Assembly (NCBI GenBank): GCA_045650425.1
Contig: JAZRRD010000035.1
Location: 1 to 15,936, forward strand
Reading direction: 5' to 3'
Source of the DNA: RGIG1752 sp045650425
Lineage (GTDB): Bacteria > Bacillota_I > Bacilli_A > RF39 > UBA660
Length of the DNA stretch: 15,936 bases
Notes under the pieces: model-generated
Database searches by the model: none
What the model was told of the DNA's origin: nothing
What the model saw: only the letters and a program-made list of their open reading frames with translations
Shown here: positions 6,267 through 14,417 of the stretch, in pieces
Position numbering within the stretch: position 1 is the stretch's first letter
Layout of the letters: every line of letters starts with the position of its first letter
Translations under genes and position numbers: made by a program

Positions 6267-7662
6267 TTTTTACTTCCTTTTTTATTTTTTGCTCTGTGAA
6301 TATAATAGACATAATTAATCCATTGATAATCATAAATATAGGATATACCTGAGAATCATAAATTGCGTTTTCGGCCACTAAGTTTATAATAATGAAACCA
6401 AGTAAGATTAATAATCCCAAAACTGATAATTCTTTTATACTTTGTAATCCTCTAATGTTTTTAATTACTTTAATTATATAACTAATAATTAAAGATAGCA
6501 AATAAATACAAAAGCAAATTAAGGCGCAGATGCTTACCTCAGCATATAAAAGAACTATCGCTGAATGTGGATAAGTTTTATGCTTAGCAAATTCTGGATA
6601 TCCTAGCTCATATTCGGAAGAATTTAAATAATCTTCATACCCTCCAAACCCTATACCAACACCTAAATTATCTTTAGCAATTTGATTAGCAATATTTGAA
6701 AATTTGATACGATTGTTTAAAGATGCATCATTTAAATATTTATCATTCTTTGATGGTACAATGTTTGGCTTTTCTATACTTTCTATCAAATCAGATTTCT
6801 TTGGTTTTTCTTCAATAATATTTAAATTAGGTAAAAATTTATCCACAAGTTTTTCATTTAGTATTTCTCTAATATTTATATAGGTTGTTTCATATAATGA
6901 TGATACTCCAGGAATTATAAAAGATAAACTTATCATTAAAATATATACTATCAAAATTAATTTATTAAATACTAATTCAAAATTCAAAATTATTTTCCCA
7001 ATTAACCAAACTACGAAAATAATTAAAGCAGATCTTGTAAATGTTAATAATAAAGAAATATAAGATAGCACAATAGATATTATTACAATGATTTTATTTC
7101 TTATATTGTTTGTTTTGTAAAGCACATATGTTAATAATGGAATAGCCATATTTAAGAATATTCCAAAATAAATTGTATTAAAAAATGTTGAGGATACTCT
7201 ACCTTTAGCTCCGGGATAATTACTTAATCCTATTTTAAATAAATTAATATTAAATAAGTATTCAATAATTCCATAAGATGTAGTTAAAATAACAGCAATT
7301 ATAAAATATTTAAATATTATTTTAATATCTTCTTTTGTAAATTTTGTATTATAAATAATTAAGAAAACTAAAAACGATGTTAAAAACTTTGCAAATGTGT
7401 AACAAAAAGTAAAGATACTTTTTGAAACAAATAATGACGGAATTGTATATACTAAAAATAATATATAAATTATGCTAAACCATTTACCACAAATTTTGAA
7501 ACTTTTATTTTTTATAATGTCAATAAAATTAATAATTACAAAAACAATAGACAATGTTAATCTTAAAGGAATAAAACCTAAAAGTTCATTTATTTCTTTA
7601 GGAATAATTATCAACAACAACAAATAAATATTAATTAATAAAATTTTGTGATTATGTTTCAT
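6253..7662 (-). CDS. O-antigen ligase/polymerase family (Wzy-type) membrane protein
   Basis: This 469-residue polytopic protein has about ten or more hydrophobic segments and one large outer loop (about residues 254-365). It fits the Wzy_C/O-antigen-ligase family, which polymerises or transfers lipid-linked oligosaccharides on the outer face of the membrane. Supporting marks are FTRSA (208-212), GVGIGFGGYEDYL (334-346) in the large loop, and KTYPHSA (362-368), close to the usual His-containing end of that loop. Wzy sequences are poorly conserved, so the call rests on topology, motifs and position between glycosyltransferases with a flippase in the same operon. It starts one base after the GT2 gene and overlaps the fusion gene by 14 bases. 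Polymerase versus ligase cannot be decided here, although a Gram-positive context favours polymerase. Confidence 0.82.
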   Translation of the reverse strand: MKHNHKILLINIYLLLLIIIPKEINELLGFIPLRLTLSIVFVIINFIDIIKNKSFKICGKWFSIIYILFLVYTIPSLFVSKSIFTFCYTFAKFLTSFLVFLIIYNTKFTKEDIKIIFKYFIIAVILTTSYGIIEYLFNINLFKIGLSNYPGAKGRVSSTFFNTIYFGIFLNMAIPLLTYVLYKTNNIRNKIIVIISIVLSYISLLLTFTRSALIIFVVWLIGKIILNFELVFNKLILIVYILMISLSFIIPGVSSLYETTYINIREILNEKLVDKFLPNLNIIEEKPKKSDLIESIEKPNIVPSKNDKYLNDASLNNRIKFSNIANQIAKDNLGVGIGFGGYEDYLNSSEYELGYPEFAKHKTYPHSAIVLLYAEVSICALICFCIYLLSLIISYIIKVIKNIRGLQSIKELSVLGLLILLGFIIINLVAENAIYDSQVYPIFMIINGLIMSIIFTEQKIKKEVKNEKN

Positions 7663-7663
7663 T

Positions 7664-8620
7664 TTATCCCCTTCTAATTTTTAATATCATTTTTAAAATT
7701 TTAAATTTTCTATTTTGGGCTAACCAGCAAATAAGTTTTGTTTTAATCGACGATTGTTTCAAATAAATATTATTTTTCCAATTAGGGAATTTTTTATCTA
7801 CACCTTCTAGAAGAGATATTATTTTTTCTTCGCCATTAACATATCCTAAAAATCTTAATGTAGCACTACGAATTAAATGTGTTATATATAAATACTCTAC
7901 TTCTTGAGAATATTTGTTTAAAATATCGTTTTCTTGATATTTATTATAAACATTATCTAACACCTTAGTTATATCGTATAGTTTTTCATTAAATTCAATC
8001 TGGTTCATTATACTATTATCTCTTTGAAAATAGTGGTATAAAGGCTCCTCTAAAAAACCTATATTATTAGTTTGTACCACAAATGTTGGGGTTAAACATA
8101 AATCTTCATAAAGAATCCCTTTAGTAAAGTAGTAATTTTTAGTAAACAATTCTTTTTTTATTAATCTAGTGCATGCCATAGGATAAGATATAATATAATT
8201 TCTTATGTCTTCAGTCGAGTATCCTAAATTCGATTTTAAAACATAATTATTTTCTTTAAATTCCATAATTGTGTCACAGACAACTACATCTAACTTTTTT
8301 TCTTTGGCATAACTATACATTTTTTCAAACATATCTAATTCTACCCAGTCATCTGAATCAACAAATCCTATATAATCTCCTTTTGCTTTTTTTATTCCGG
8401 CATTTCTAGCATCAGATAAACCACCATTTTTTTTGTTAATAACTTTAATAAGCTTAGGATACTTATTTTGATAGTTTTCTAATATCTTTGAACTGTTATC
8501 AGTACTTCCATCATTTACACAAATAATCTCAATATTTTTATATGTTTGTTTAACTAAACTGTTTAGACACTTTTTTAAATACTTTTCCATGTTATAAACT
8601 GGAACGATTATACTTATCAT
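7664..8620 (-). CDS. Family 2 glycosyltransferase
   Basis: The 318-residue product is a GT2 enzyme, transferring a sugar from a nucleotide donor to the lipid-linked acceptor at the cytoplasmic membrane face. The N-terminus gives IIVPVYNMEKYLKKC and VNDGSTDNSS (35-44), then NGGLSDARNAG (65-75) and the DSDD motif at 88-91; YEDL near residue 170 is the likely catalytic acid-base region. It is a clear paralogue of the GT2 part of the fusion protein encoded at 6266..4839, with near-identical motifs and similar DNA over the first 90 codons or so. It has no Alg14-like extension. It sits two bases after the GT4 gene and one base before the polymerase gene. Confidence 0.9.
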   Translation of the reverse strand: MISIIVPVYNMEKYLKKCLNSLVKQTYKNIEIICVNDGSTDNSSKILENYQNKYPKLIKVINKKNGGLSDARNAGIKKAKGDYIGFVDSDDWVELDMFEKMYSYAKEKKLDVVVCDTIMEFKENNYVLKSNLGYSTEDIRNYIISYPMACTRLIKKELFTKNYYFTKGILYEDLCLTPTFVVQTNNIGFLEEPLYHYFQRDNSIMNQIEFNEKLYDITKVLDNVYNKYQENDILNKYSQEVEYLYITHLIRSATLRFLGYVNGEEKIISLLEGVDKKFPNWKNNIYLKQSSIKTKLICWLAQNRKFKILKMILKIRRG

Positions 8621-8622
8621 AT

Positions 8623-9762
8623 TTATCCCTCTTTATCTATTTTTTGAAATGCTTTCTCCCATTTTTCAACTACATTACTAGGATGAAAATTCTTACTATT
8701 TATTTTACAGTTATTACTTAGTTCTTTTAGAAGTTTTGGATTATCTATTATATTAAGTAAATAACTTTTAAATTTTTCAAGGTCATTTTGTTTTATTACA
8801 TAACCTGTTTTTTTATTTAAAATTTGTTCATTTGCAGATTCACCAAAATCAAAACTAATTGTTGGAACTCCACATTCTTGGGCTTCTAAAACACTCATTG
8901 AGAAGCCTTCATATTTTGAAGTGCATAAATTAATTGATGCTGATAAATAACATTCTTGGGCATTATCAGTTCTTCCCATAATTTTTATTTGTTCATTATT
9001 AACTATCTTACTTTCTAAGAATTTTTTTTCTTTGCCTTCACCGTATATTTCAAATTTCCATTTTTTATATTTTTTGTCCTTAAAAATATCTTCGATAATA
9101 TTAATCATTAAATCTAATCTTTTTTCTTCGGACAATCTTGTTAATGCAATTATCTTTTTATTTTTTGTCACATTAGCTTTCTCTTTTAAAGTAAATTTAA
9201 CAGGATTATAAATATAAATATTATTTTTTAATCCTGCATTTTGAGCACACTTTAAACTACCTTTTGAAAGCCAACAATATGTTACTATGCCGCTATACTT
9301 ATATAAACAATTCATAGTACTTTTATTATTAGCAGCAAAAGAAAAAGCTGAATGATGTACGTGAATAGTTTTTCTTAAGTATTCCATTGGAATACCATCT
9401 AACATTTGATATTGACTTGATATTATATAGTCAGGTTTAAATTCTAAAATAAATTGTTTTAATTTTTTAATATCGGATTCTCTTTTTTTTATAGAGTTAT
9501 ATTTTTTTATACCTTCATAAAAATTTAACTTTTTGATTTCTTTAAAAATTTCTTTTTTAGAAGGAACTTCCCATAATTCTTTTTCATTTATTGTATATGT
9601 ATTCACATTTTCTGGAACAAATTTTTTTTCAAATTTTTCTCTAACAGATAAAATTGTTACATCATATCCACATTTTATAAATTCTTCAGCTAAGGTTTTA
9701 TTAACACTCCATACACCACCAAAAGTTGAGCCTTTATGTTGTAAAAATAATATTTTTTTCAT
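8623..9762 (-). CDS. Family 4 glycosyltransferase
   Basis: This 379-residue protein has the two-Rossmann GT-B architecture of retaining GT4 enzymes. The N-terminal half carries the Gly-rich GSTFGGVWSV (11-20). The C-terminal half carries ALTRLSEEKRLDLMI (206-220), with the phosphate-binding Arg/Lys pair, and the E-x7-E motif at Glu285-Glu293 followed by CGVPTISFDFGESANE (297-312). It would add one sugar of the repeating unit. It begins one base after the flippase stop, with AAGGAG inside the end of that gene. Donor and acceptor are not predictable. The family call is secure. Confidence 0.92.
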   Translation of the reverse strand: MKKILFLQHKGSTFGGVWSVNKTLAEEFIKCGYDVTILSVREKFEKKFVPENVNTYTINEKELWEVPSKKEIFKEIKKLNFYEGIKKYNSIKKRESDIKKLKQFILEFKPDYIISSQYQMLDGIPMEYLRKTIHVHHSAFSFAANNKSTMNCLYKYSGIVTYCWLSKGSLKCAQNAGLKNNIYIYNPVKFTLKEKANVTKNKKIIALTRLSEEKRLDLMINIIEDIFKDKKYKKWKFEIYGEGKEKKFLESKIVNNEQIKIMGRTDNAQECYLSASINLCTSKYEGFSMSVLEAQECGVPTISFDFGESANEQILNKKTGYVIKQNDLEKFKSYLLNIIDNPKLLKELSNNCKINSKNFHPSNVVEKWEKAFQKIDKEG

Positions 9763-9763
9763 T

Positions 9764-11260
9764 TTATGCTCTCCTTAACAAGTATTTAATTCTTTTCAAG
9801 AAATTTAAATCTTTAAATAAATAAAAGCATCCTAATACTAAGAAAGTATTTAATAATGTGTATATTACAAATATTAAAAACCAGTTCAATATGGTAGGTA
9901 TTATAATATTAGATATAACTATATATCCTATAAATAAAGCTACCATTGTTAAAATAAAATATTTTATATTATTCAAAAAAAAGTATTTTGCCTCTTTTTT
10001 AAAATTATTTTTAAATAACACTATTGTTTTTAACATATATTCACTTATAAATGTTGAAAAAGTTGTTGCAAGAATTACTCCGGCAATTCCTAAATAATTT
10101 ACTAAGATTAATGATAATACTAAGTTAATACTCATATCCAAAAATGCACACTTTTCTGTTTCTTTAAATAGGCCTGCTGATGTAACAAATGTAGTCGAAG
10201 ATAATTTGATTATAAATACATATAATAGTGATACAAAAGATACTGCTATTAATAAGCTTGTATTAATTGTTCCTTCATACCATATGTCAATAAAACTGTT
10301 TATAGCTAAGACTAATGGCACACAAATTATAATGGCCACGAAAAATAATAATGAATTCATTTCTTGGTAAACTTTATATCCTTCTTCTACATTCTCTGCA
10401 TTTTTATTTCCTATTATTGCAACAATAGACGATGAAAGTTTACCAACTATAGTTTTTATCATATTAATAATATAGTTATAGACTGAATAAATTGCTACAT
10501 ATTCTAGTCCTAAAAATGAAGATATAATTACGATATCAATATTTGATCCAATAAGGCCATTAACTTTATGAACTAGTAAGTGTTTAATATTATTTTTAAA
10601 TGAATAATCTTTATCCTGAGAAGTAAATGTTACATTATCAACATTTTTTTTACAGAAAAAATATACCGCAATATTGGAAATTAATTTGACAATGGCATGC
10701 ATAATTAATATTTTAATAAAACTCATGCCATTTAATAACATTATTATTTCTAAAACACTTAAAAGTATTTGGCCTGTTTGTAGACAAATATTAACTAAAT
10801 ATTTTTTTTCTTTGACTTCTAAAAGTACTTGATATGGTACAAAGAAATATGAAACAACATTACTTAAAGAAAATAGCATAAATAATAATCTTATATACCA
10901 GATATTAAATGAAAAATCTTTTATAAAATATTGTATAAAGAAAGATACAACGAATGCAACAAAAAAGACAATCATTCCAATAAATGAAAATGCTTTTTTA
11001 GCAGCTGATAATATCTCACTCATTTTATTTTCATCATTATTTGCATTTGGCTTATATAACGAATATAAGACAGCAGAAGTAAGACCTCCATCTACTAAAG
11101 CTACATAAACCATTATTTGACTAAATAACTGATATAATCCTAAAGTTTCATCGCCAAGAATTTGGATGAACAACTTTAATTTAAATATTCCTAATATAGA
11201 AATTATTAATAAAGGTATTACATCAGATACAAAATTAAGAGCACTTCTTTTTGTTTTCAT
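9764..11260 (-). CDS. Wzx-type oligosaccharide flippase (MOP superfamily)
   Basis: The 498-residue protein is hydrophobic throughout, with about 14 membrane helices, the length and pattern of polysaccharide flippases. The opening, a basic start followed by SDVIPLLIISILGIFKLKLF and GLYQLFSQIM about 40 residues on, is characteristic of this family. It would move the undecaprenyl-linked repeat unit from the inner to the outer face of the membrane for polymerisation by the Wzy-type protein encoded four genes later. The ATG at 11260 lies 26 bases inside the end of the LicD gene and has GGTGA six bases upstream, so translation is coupled. Its presence together with an ABC exporter in the same operon is unusual. 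Confidence 0.9.
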   Translation of the reverse strand: MKTKRSALNFVSDVIPLLIISILGIFKLKLFIQILGDETLGLYQLFSQIMVYVALVDGGLTSAVLYSLYKPNANNDENKMSEILSAAKKAFSFIGMIVFFVAFVVSFFIQYFIKDFSFNIWYIRLLFMLFSLSNVVSYFFVPYQVLLEVKEKKYLVNICLQTGQILLSVLEIIMLLNGMSFIKILIMHAIVKLISNIAVYFFCKKNVDNVTFTSQDKDYSFKNNIKHLLVHKVNGLIGSNIDIVIISSFLGLEYVAIYSVYNYIINMIKTIVGKLSSSIVAIIGNKNAENVEEGYKVYQEMNSLLFFVAIIICVPLVLAINSFIDIWYEGTINTSLLIAVSFVSLLYVFIIKLSSTTFVTSAGLFKETEKCAFLDMSINLVLSLILVNYLGIAGVILATTFSTFISEYMLKTIVLFKNNFKKEAKYFFLNNIKYFILTMVALFIGYIVISNIIIPTILNWFLIFVIYTLLNTFLVLGCFYLFKDLNFLKRIKYLLRRA

Positions 11261-12104
11261 TTAATTCACCATTTTTCCAAACCTCACCTTTTGTAAAACT
11301 AATATCTACCGCATTATGATTTACTCGTTTTTCCTTCGGAGGTAATTCCATATAATTATTATAAAGATTTTTTAAATAAACATCTGGGGCATTTGGAATA
11401 TTAAATTTCTTATTTTCAAAAGTTCCTTTTTTGGTTGGATATATATCTGAAATTTTGATATATTCCTTACTTGTATTATAAGTTCCTACATAACAAATAC
11501 AATGATTAAAACCTTTGCCATTATAGTTAGTCATTAATTTATTTTGTAGTTTAATTATAGTTTTTGAAGATAGTAAGCACATTATTTTAGTAAAATACGG
11601 TCTTCTTGTATTTTTGATTTTTGAAATATTTCTTTTACAAAAAATTGCTTCGATAGTAAGTTTTACTAAAAAAGCTCTTATTTTTAATTTTGAAAATCCG
11701 TCATCAGGAACTTCATCAAATGGAAATATATCTAGAAATAATCCTTTATGAGTATCTATGTGTTCAATTAATTTTTCATTTATAGTAGTACCATTCTTTC
11801 TTACTTTCATAAATGGAAGCCAATAATTTTCGTCTGTTTCATATGAATGCAAAAAATATTCTTCAGGATTTTCTTTTAAGAAACATTCTCTAAATTTAAT
11901 GTAATCTTTTCTTAACATTCCAATATCAATATCATCATCCCATGGAATAAAGCCCTTATGTCTAATACTTCCTAAAAGTGTTCCACCACACAAAAAATAT
12001 GGGATATCATATTTTTTACATATCTCATCAACTTTAATTAAAATTTCTAAGCCAGTAGCATGAACTTTTTCTAAAGTTTGTTTATCCATTTCTTTAAATG
12101 CCAT
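11235..12104 (-). CDS. LicD-family phosphotransferase
   Basis: The 289-residue product has the LicD nucleotidyltransferase-like core: CGGTLLGSIRHKGFIPWDD (39-57) with the Asp cluster D56-D57-D58 and D60 for metal binding. LicD proteins transfer phosphocholine from CDP-choline to teichoic acid or surface sugars; relatives (fukutin, FKRP) transfer other phospho-alcohols from CDP donors. Here the operon carries a CDP-glycerol-type synthase and no visible choline uptake or activation gene, so glycerol phosphate is a possible substrate (inference). It starts one base after the TagO-like gene with AAGGAG about nine bases upstream, and overlaps the flippase start by 26 bases. The C-terminus is basic and Asn/Lys-rich (NENKKKCS), partly dictated by the overlap. 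Confidence 0.88.
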   Translation of the reverse strand: MAFKEMDKQTLEKVHATGLEILIKVDEICKKYDIPYFLCGGTLLGSIRHKGFIPWDDDIDIGMLRKDYIKFRECFLKENPEEYFLHSYETDENYWLPFMKVRKNGTTINEKLIEHIDTHKGLFLDIFPFDEVPDDGFSKLKIRAFLVKLTIEAIFCKRNISKIKNTRRPYFTKIMCLLSSKTIIKLQNKLMTNYNGKGFNHCICYVGTYNTSKEYIKISDIYPTKKGTFENKKFNIPNAPDVYLKNLYNNYMELPPKEKRVNHNAVDISFTKGEVWKNGELNENKKKCS

Positions 12105-12105
12105 A

Positions 12106-13155
12106 TTATTCTTTCTCCTTCTTGTGTTTAAATAAAATATCAGTCTTTAATACAACAAATAATAACATTATCATAAGTATAACATAAATTAAGATTGCAT
12201 ATTGTTTATCTCCGATAACATATAAAATTGATACTACTGCAAATAAAACGTTTATAATATAAATAATTAATAGAGTTTTTCTTGTTGAAAGTTTCATTTT
12301 TAATAATTGATGATGCAAGTGTTCTTTATCTGGGCTTCCAATCGATTCTCCCTTAAGAAGTCTTCTAAAGATTGCAAGTAATGTATCTATAATTGGAATA
12401 AATAATATTAATAATGGAATTACTAAAGATGTTAAAGTTGTAACTTTAAATCCTAAAAGCGAAATTACTGCGATCATATATCCTAAAAACATACTCCCGG
12501 TATCCCCAAGATATATTGAGGCTGGAGGAAAATTATGGAATAAAAATCCAAGAGTCGCACCTAACATTATTAATGATAAAATTACGTCTAAACCTCCTAA
12601 TTTGTTTAAGATAAATGCTATTATAGCAATAGTTCCAAAATAAATTGAAGAAATTCCTCCACATAAGCCATCTAAACCATCAATTAAATTAATTGCATTA
12701 ATAATTCCAACTATAAATATAATAGAAATTATATAATTTAGTGGAAATGGTACAACAAATCTTAATCCTAAGAAAGACACTTTACTTAGGTATATTCCTC
12801 CATAAATTACCACAATAGCCGCTGCAACAATTTGAGCTACAATTTTAACTTTCGCAGGAATGGAATTTATTCCATCAATAAGACCTGTTAATATTAAAAT
12901 AAAGCCTCCCATTAAAATTGCAAGCATTTGATAATTCATATCTGCATACAACATAAATCCTAACATAAAAGTTGCAAATATTGCTAATCCGCCCTGTGTT
13001 GGCATAGGCTTTTTATTCACTCTTCTTTTATTAGGATTATCCACAGCATTTACGTGAAATGCAATTTTTCTTGCAAGCGGTACAAGTATCAAACTTGCAA
13101 AAAATGTTACTAATAATATTACAAAAATATTATGTCCATTAACTTCTAAATTCAT
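12106..13155 (-). CDS. tagO: Undecaprenyl-phosphate sugar-1-phosphate transferase (TagO/WecA family)
   Basis: This polytopic enzyme of about 349 residues would start the polymer by moving a HexNAc-1-phosphate onto undecaprenyl phosphate. Family marks (numbered from an alternative ATG at 13161) are DNPNKRRVNKKPMPTQGGLA (41-60), NAINLIDGLDGL (155-166), FPPASIYLGDTGSMFLGY (211-228), and RR at 266-267 with HLHH at 281-284. One catalytic-region residue is odd: the usual Asp-Asp after helix 3 reads Asp96-Gly97 (LTGLIDGINS). I prefer the ATG at 13155 because AAGAGG (13164-13169) is eight bases from it but only two from the ATG at 13161. It follows TagD after a 50-base gap with its own possible -10. 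Whether it uses UDP-GlcNAc, as TagO does, is inferred. Confidence 0.88.
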   Translation of the reverse strand: MNLEVNGHNIFVILLVTFFASLILVPLARKIAFHVNAVDNPNKRRVNKKPMPTQGGLAIFATFMLGFMLYADMNYQMLAILMGGFILILTGLIDGINSIPAKVKIVAQIVAAAIVVIYGGIYLSKVSFLGLRFVVPFPLNYIISIIFIVGIINAINLIDGLDGLCGGISSIYFGTIAIIAFILNKLGGLDVILSLIMLGATLGFLFHNFPPASIYLGDTGSMFLGYMIAVISLLGFKVTTLTSLVIPLLILFIPIIDTLLAIFRRLLKGESIGSPDKEHLHHQLLKMKLSTRKTLLIIYIINVLFAVVSILYVIGDKQYAILIYVILMIMLLFVVLKTDILFKHKKEKE

Positions 13156-13175
13156 TATCATTACCTCTTGATATT

Positions 13176-13181
13176 ATTATA
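13176..13181 (-). promoter_or_regulatory. Possible internal promoter -10 before the TagO-like gene
   Basis: A perfect TATAAT on the minus strand lies in the 50-base gap between the TagD-like and TagO-like genes, the largest gap in the operon. The region upstream is a pyrimidine-rich run with no good -35 hexamer, and the leader would be only about 14 bases. It could boost expression of the downstream nine genes; support is limited to the -10 and the gap. Confidence 0.35.
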
Positions 13182-13213
13182 CCCCAGAAATAAAAAAAGA
13201 AAAAGAAAATTAA

Positions 13214-13666
13214 CTATTCTTCTTCCTTAACTGAGTTTTCTTCTGGGATTTGATTAACTCCATTAACTGGTTCTTGTAATTTTAAATCTTTTTTAATTTG
13301 TGTAGTTGAGACTCCATCAGTTCTTGCTAAGAAAACTAATTCGCAATGTTCTTTTAAGTAATCAAACTTATCACTATTAGCCCAATCACTACCCATTACT
13401 ACAATGTCAACTTTGTAATCTTTAACATCATCTAATTTTTGTTCCCAATTTTCTTCAGGAATAACTAAATCAACATATTTAATTGCTTCAAGCATTTCTT
13501 TTCTTGTTTCATATGTGTGATATGCTTTTTTATTTTTTATTTCATTAAACTCATCTGTTGATAAAGCTACAATAAGATAATCTCCTAAAGCTTTAGCTCT
13601 TTTTAATAGTCTTATATGTCCATAGTGTAATAAATCAAATGTTCCATATGTTAAAACTCTTTTCAT
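13214..13666 (-). CDS. tagD: Glycerol-3-phosphate cytidylyltransferase (TagD-like)
   Basis: The enzyme makes CDP-glycerol from CTP and glycerol-3-phosphate, the donor for glycerol-phosphate polymers. The first 127 residues or so follow the TagD pattern closely: TYGTFDLLHYGHIRLLKRAK with the HxGH motif His14-Gly16-His17, AYHTYETRKEML (48-59), MGSDW (91-95) and RTDGVSTT (115-122). The family is normally about 130 residues; this one has an extra acidic tail of some 20 residues (EENSVKEEE at the end), with no assigned role. It starts four bases after the ATPase stop, with GAGG nine bases upstream. No TagB/TagF-type glycerophosphotransferase lies in the window, so the user of CDP-glycerol is either elsewhere or the LicD-family protein two genes on. 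Confidence 0.92.
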   Translation of the reverse strand: MKRVLTYGTFDLLHYGHIRLLKRAKALGDYLIVALSTDEFNEIKNKKAYHTYETRKEMLEAIKYVDLVIPEENWEQKLDDVKDYKVDIVVMGSDWANSDKFDYLKEHCELVFLARTDGVSTTQIKKDLKLQEPVNGVNQIPEENSVKEEE

Positions 13667-13670
13667 ACTT

Positions 13671-14417
13671 CTAATCCTCTTTCATAAATTTTTCATACTC
13701 TTGTAAGACTTTCTTTGATTCTCCAACCATTTTTATCTTACCATCATGTAACCATAATACTTCATCACATAAATCTTCCAAAGTTTTAGTACTATGAGAA
13801 ACTATAATAACTGTTCTTTTATCATCGGATATCAATTCTTTCATTTTATTATAACTTTTCTCTTTAAACTTAACATCTCCAACACTAAGTACTTCATCTA
13901 TTAACATTATATCAGTTTCTAGTATTGCAGTAATTGCAAATGCTAATTTAGAATGCATTCCTGATGAGTATGTTTTTACAGGTTTGTAAATAAACTTACC
14001 TATATCTGCAAAATCTATAATTTCTTTTTCTTTTGCTTTTATTTCTTCTTCACTAAACCCAAGAAGCATTCCTGATAAATATATGTTTTCATATCCAGTT
14101 AGTTTTCTATTAAATCCAACACCTATAGATAATAATGAAATAGAATTCCCATGTAAATCTATTGATCCTTTGTCGGGCGAAAATATACCAGCAATTGCTC
14201 TTAAGGTTGTTGATTTTCCTGAACCATTTTTACCAATAATACCTAGGATTTTACCTTCTTCTATTTCAAAAGATATTCCTCTTACAGCTTCATACACTTC
14301 TACTTTTTTTCTAAAATTCGCCCAGCTTGCTCTAATTGATGTTTTAGTAATCCCTCTGTAACTTATGTGTAAATTTTTAACAGTTACAGCCATGTTCTTA
14401 TTAATTTCTTTTTTCAT
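13671..14417 (-). CDS. Polysaccharide/teichoic acid ABC exporter ATP-binding protein (TagH/Wzt-type)
   Basis: The 248-residue ATPase powers export of a lipid-linked polymer through the permease encoded just before it. It shows Walker A GKNGSGKST (62-70), the exporter-type signature YSSGMHSKLAFAI (150-162), Walker B MLIDE (171-175) and the H-loop His208. The phrase LTGYENIYLSG (106-116) is typical of the TagH/Wzt subgroup. It lacks the C-terminal carbohydrate-binding domain of long Wzt proteins and the extra-cytoplasmic extension of Bacillus TagH, so chain recognition is probably not by the ATPase. Its ATG overlaps the permease stop by one base (TAATG), with AAGGTGA four bases upstream, which indicates coupled translation of the two subunits. 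Confidence 0.92.
   Translation of the reverse strand: MKKEINKNMAVTVKNLHISYRGITKTSIRASWANFRKKVEVYEAVRGISFEIEEGKILGIIGKNGSGKSTTLRAIAGIFSPDKGSIDLHGNSISLLSIGVGFNRKLTGYENIYLSGMLLGFSEEEIKAKEKEIIDFADIGKFIYKPVKTYSSGMHSKLAFAITAILETDIMLIDEVLSVGDVKFKEKSYNKMKELISDDKRTVIIVSHSTKTLEDLCDEVLWLHDGKIKMVGESKKVLQEYEKFMKED

Noticed and set aside
9533..10097. Plus-strand open frames opposite the GT4 and flippase genes
   Set aside because: They are antisense to clearly recognised family proteins and encode nothing recognisable.
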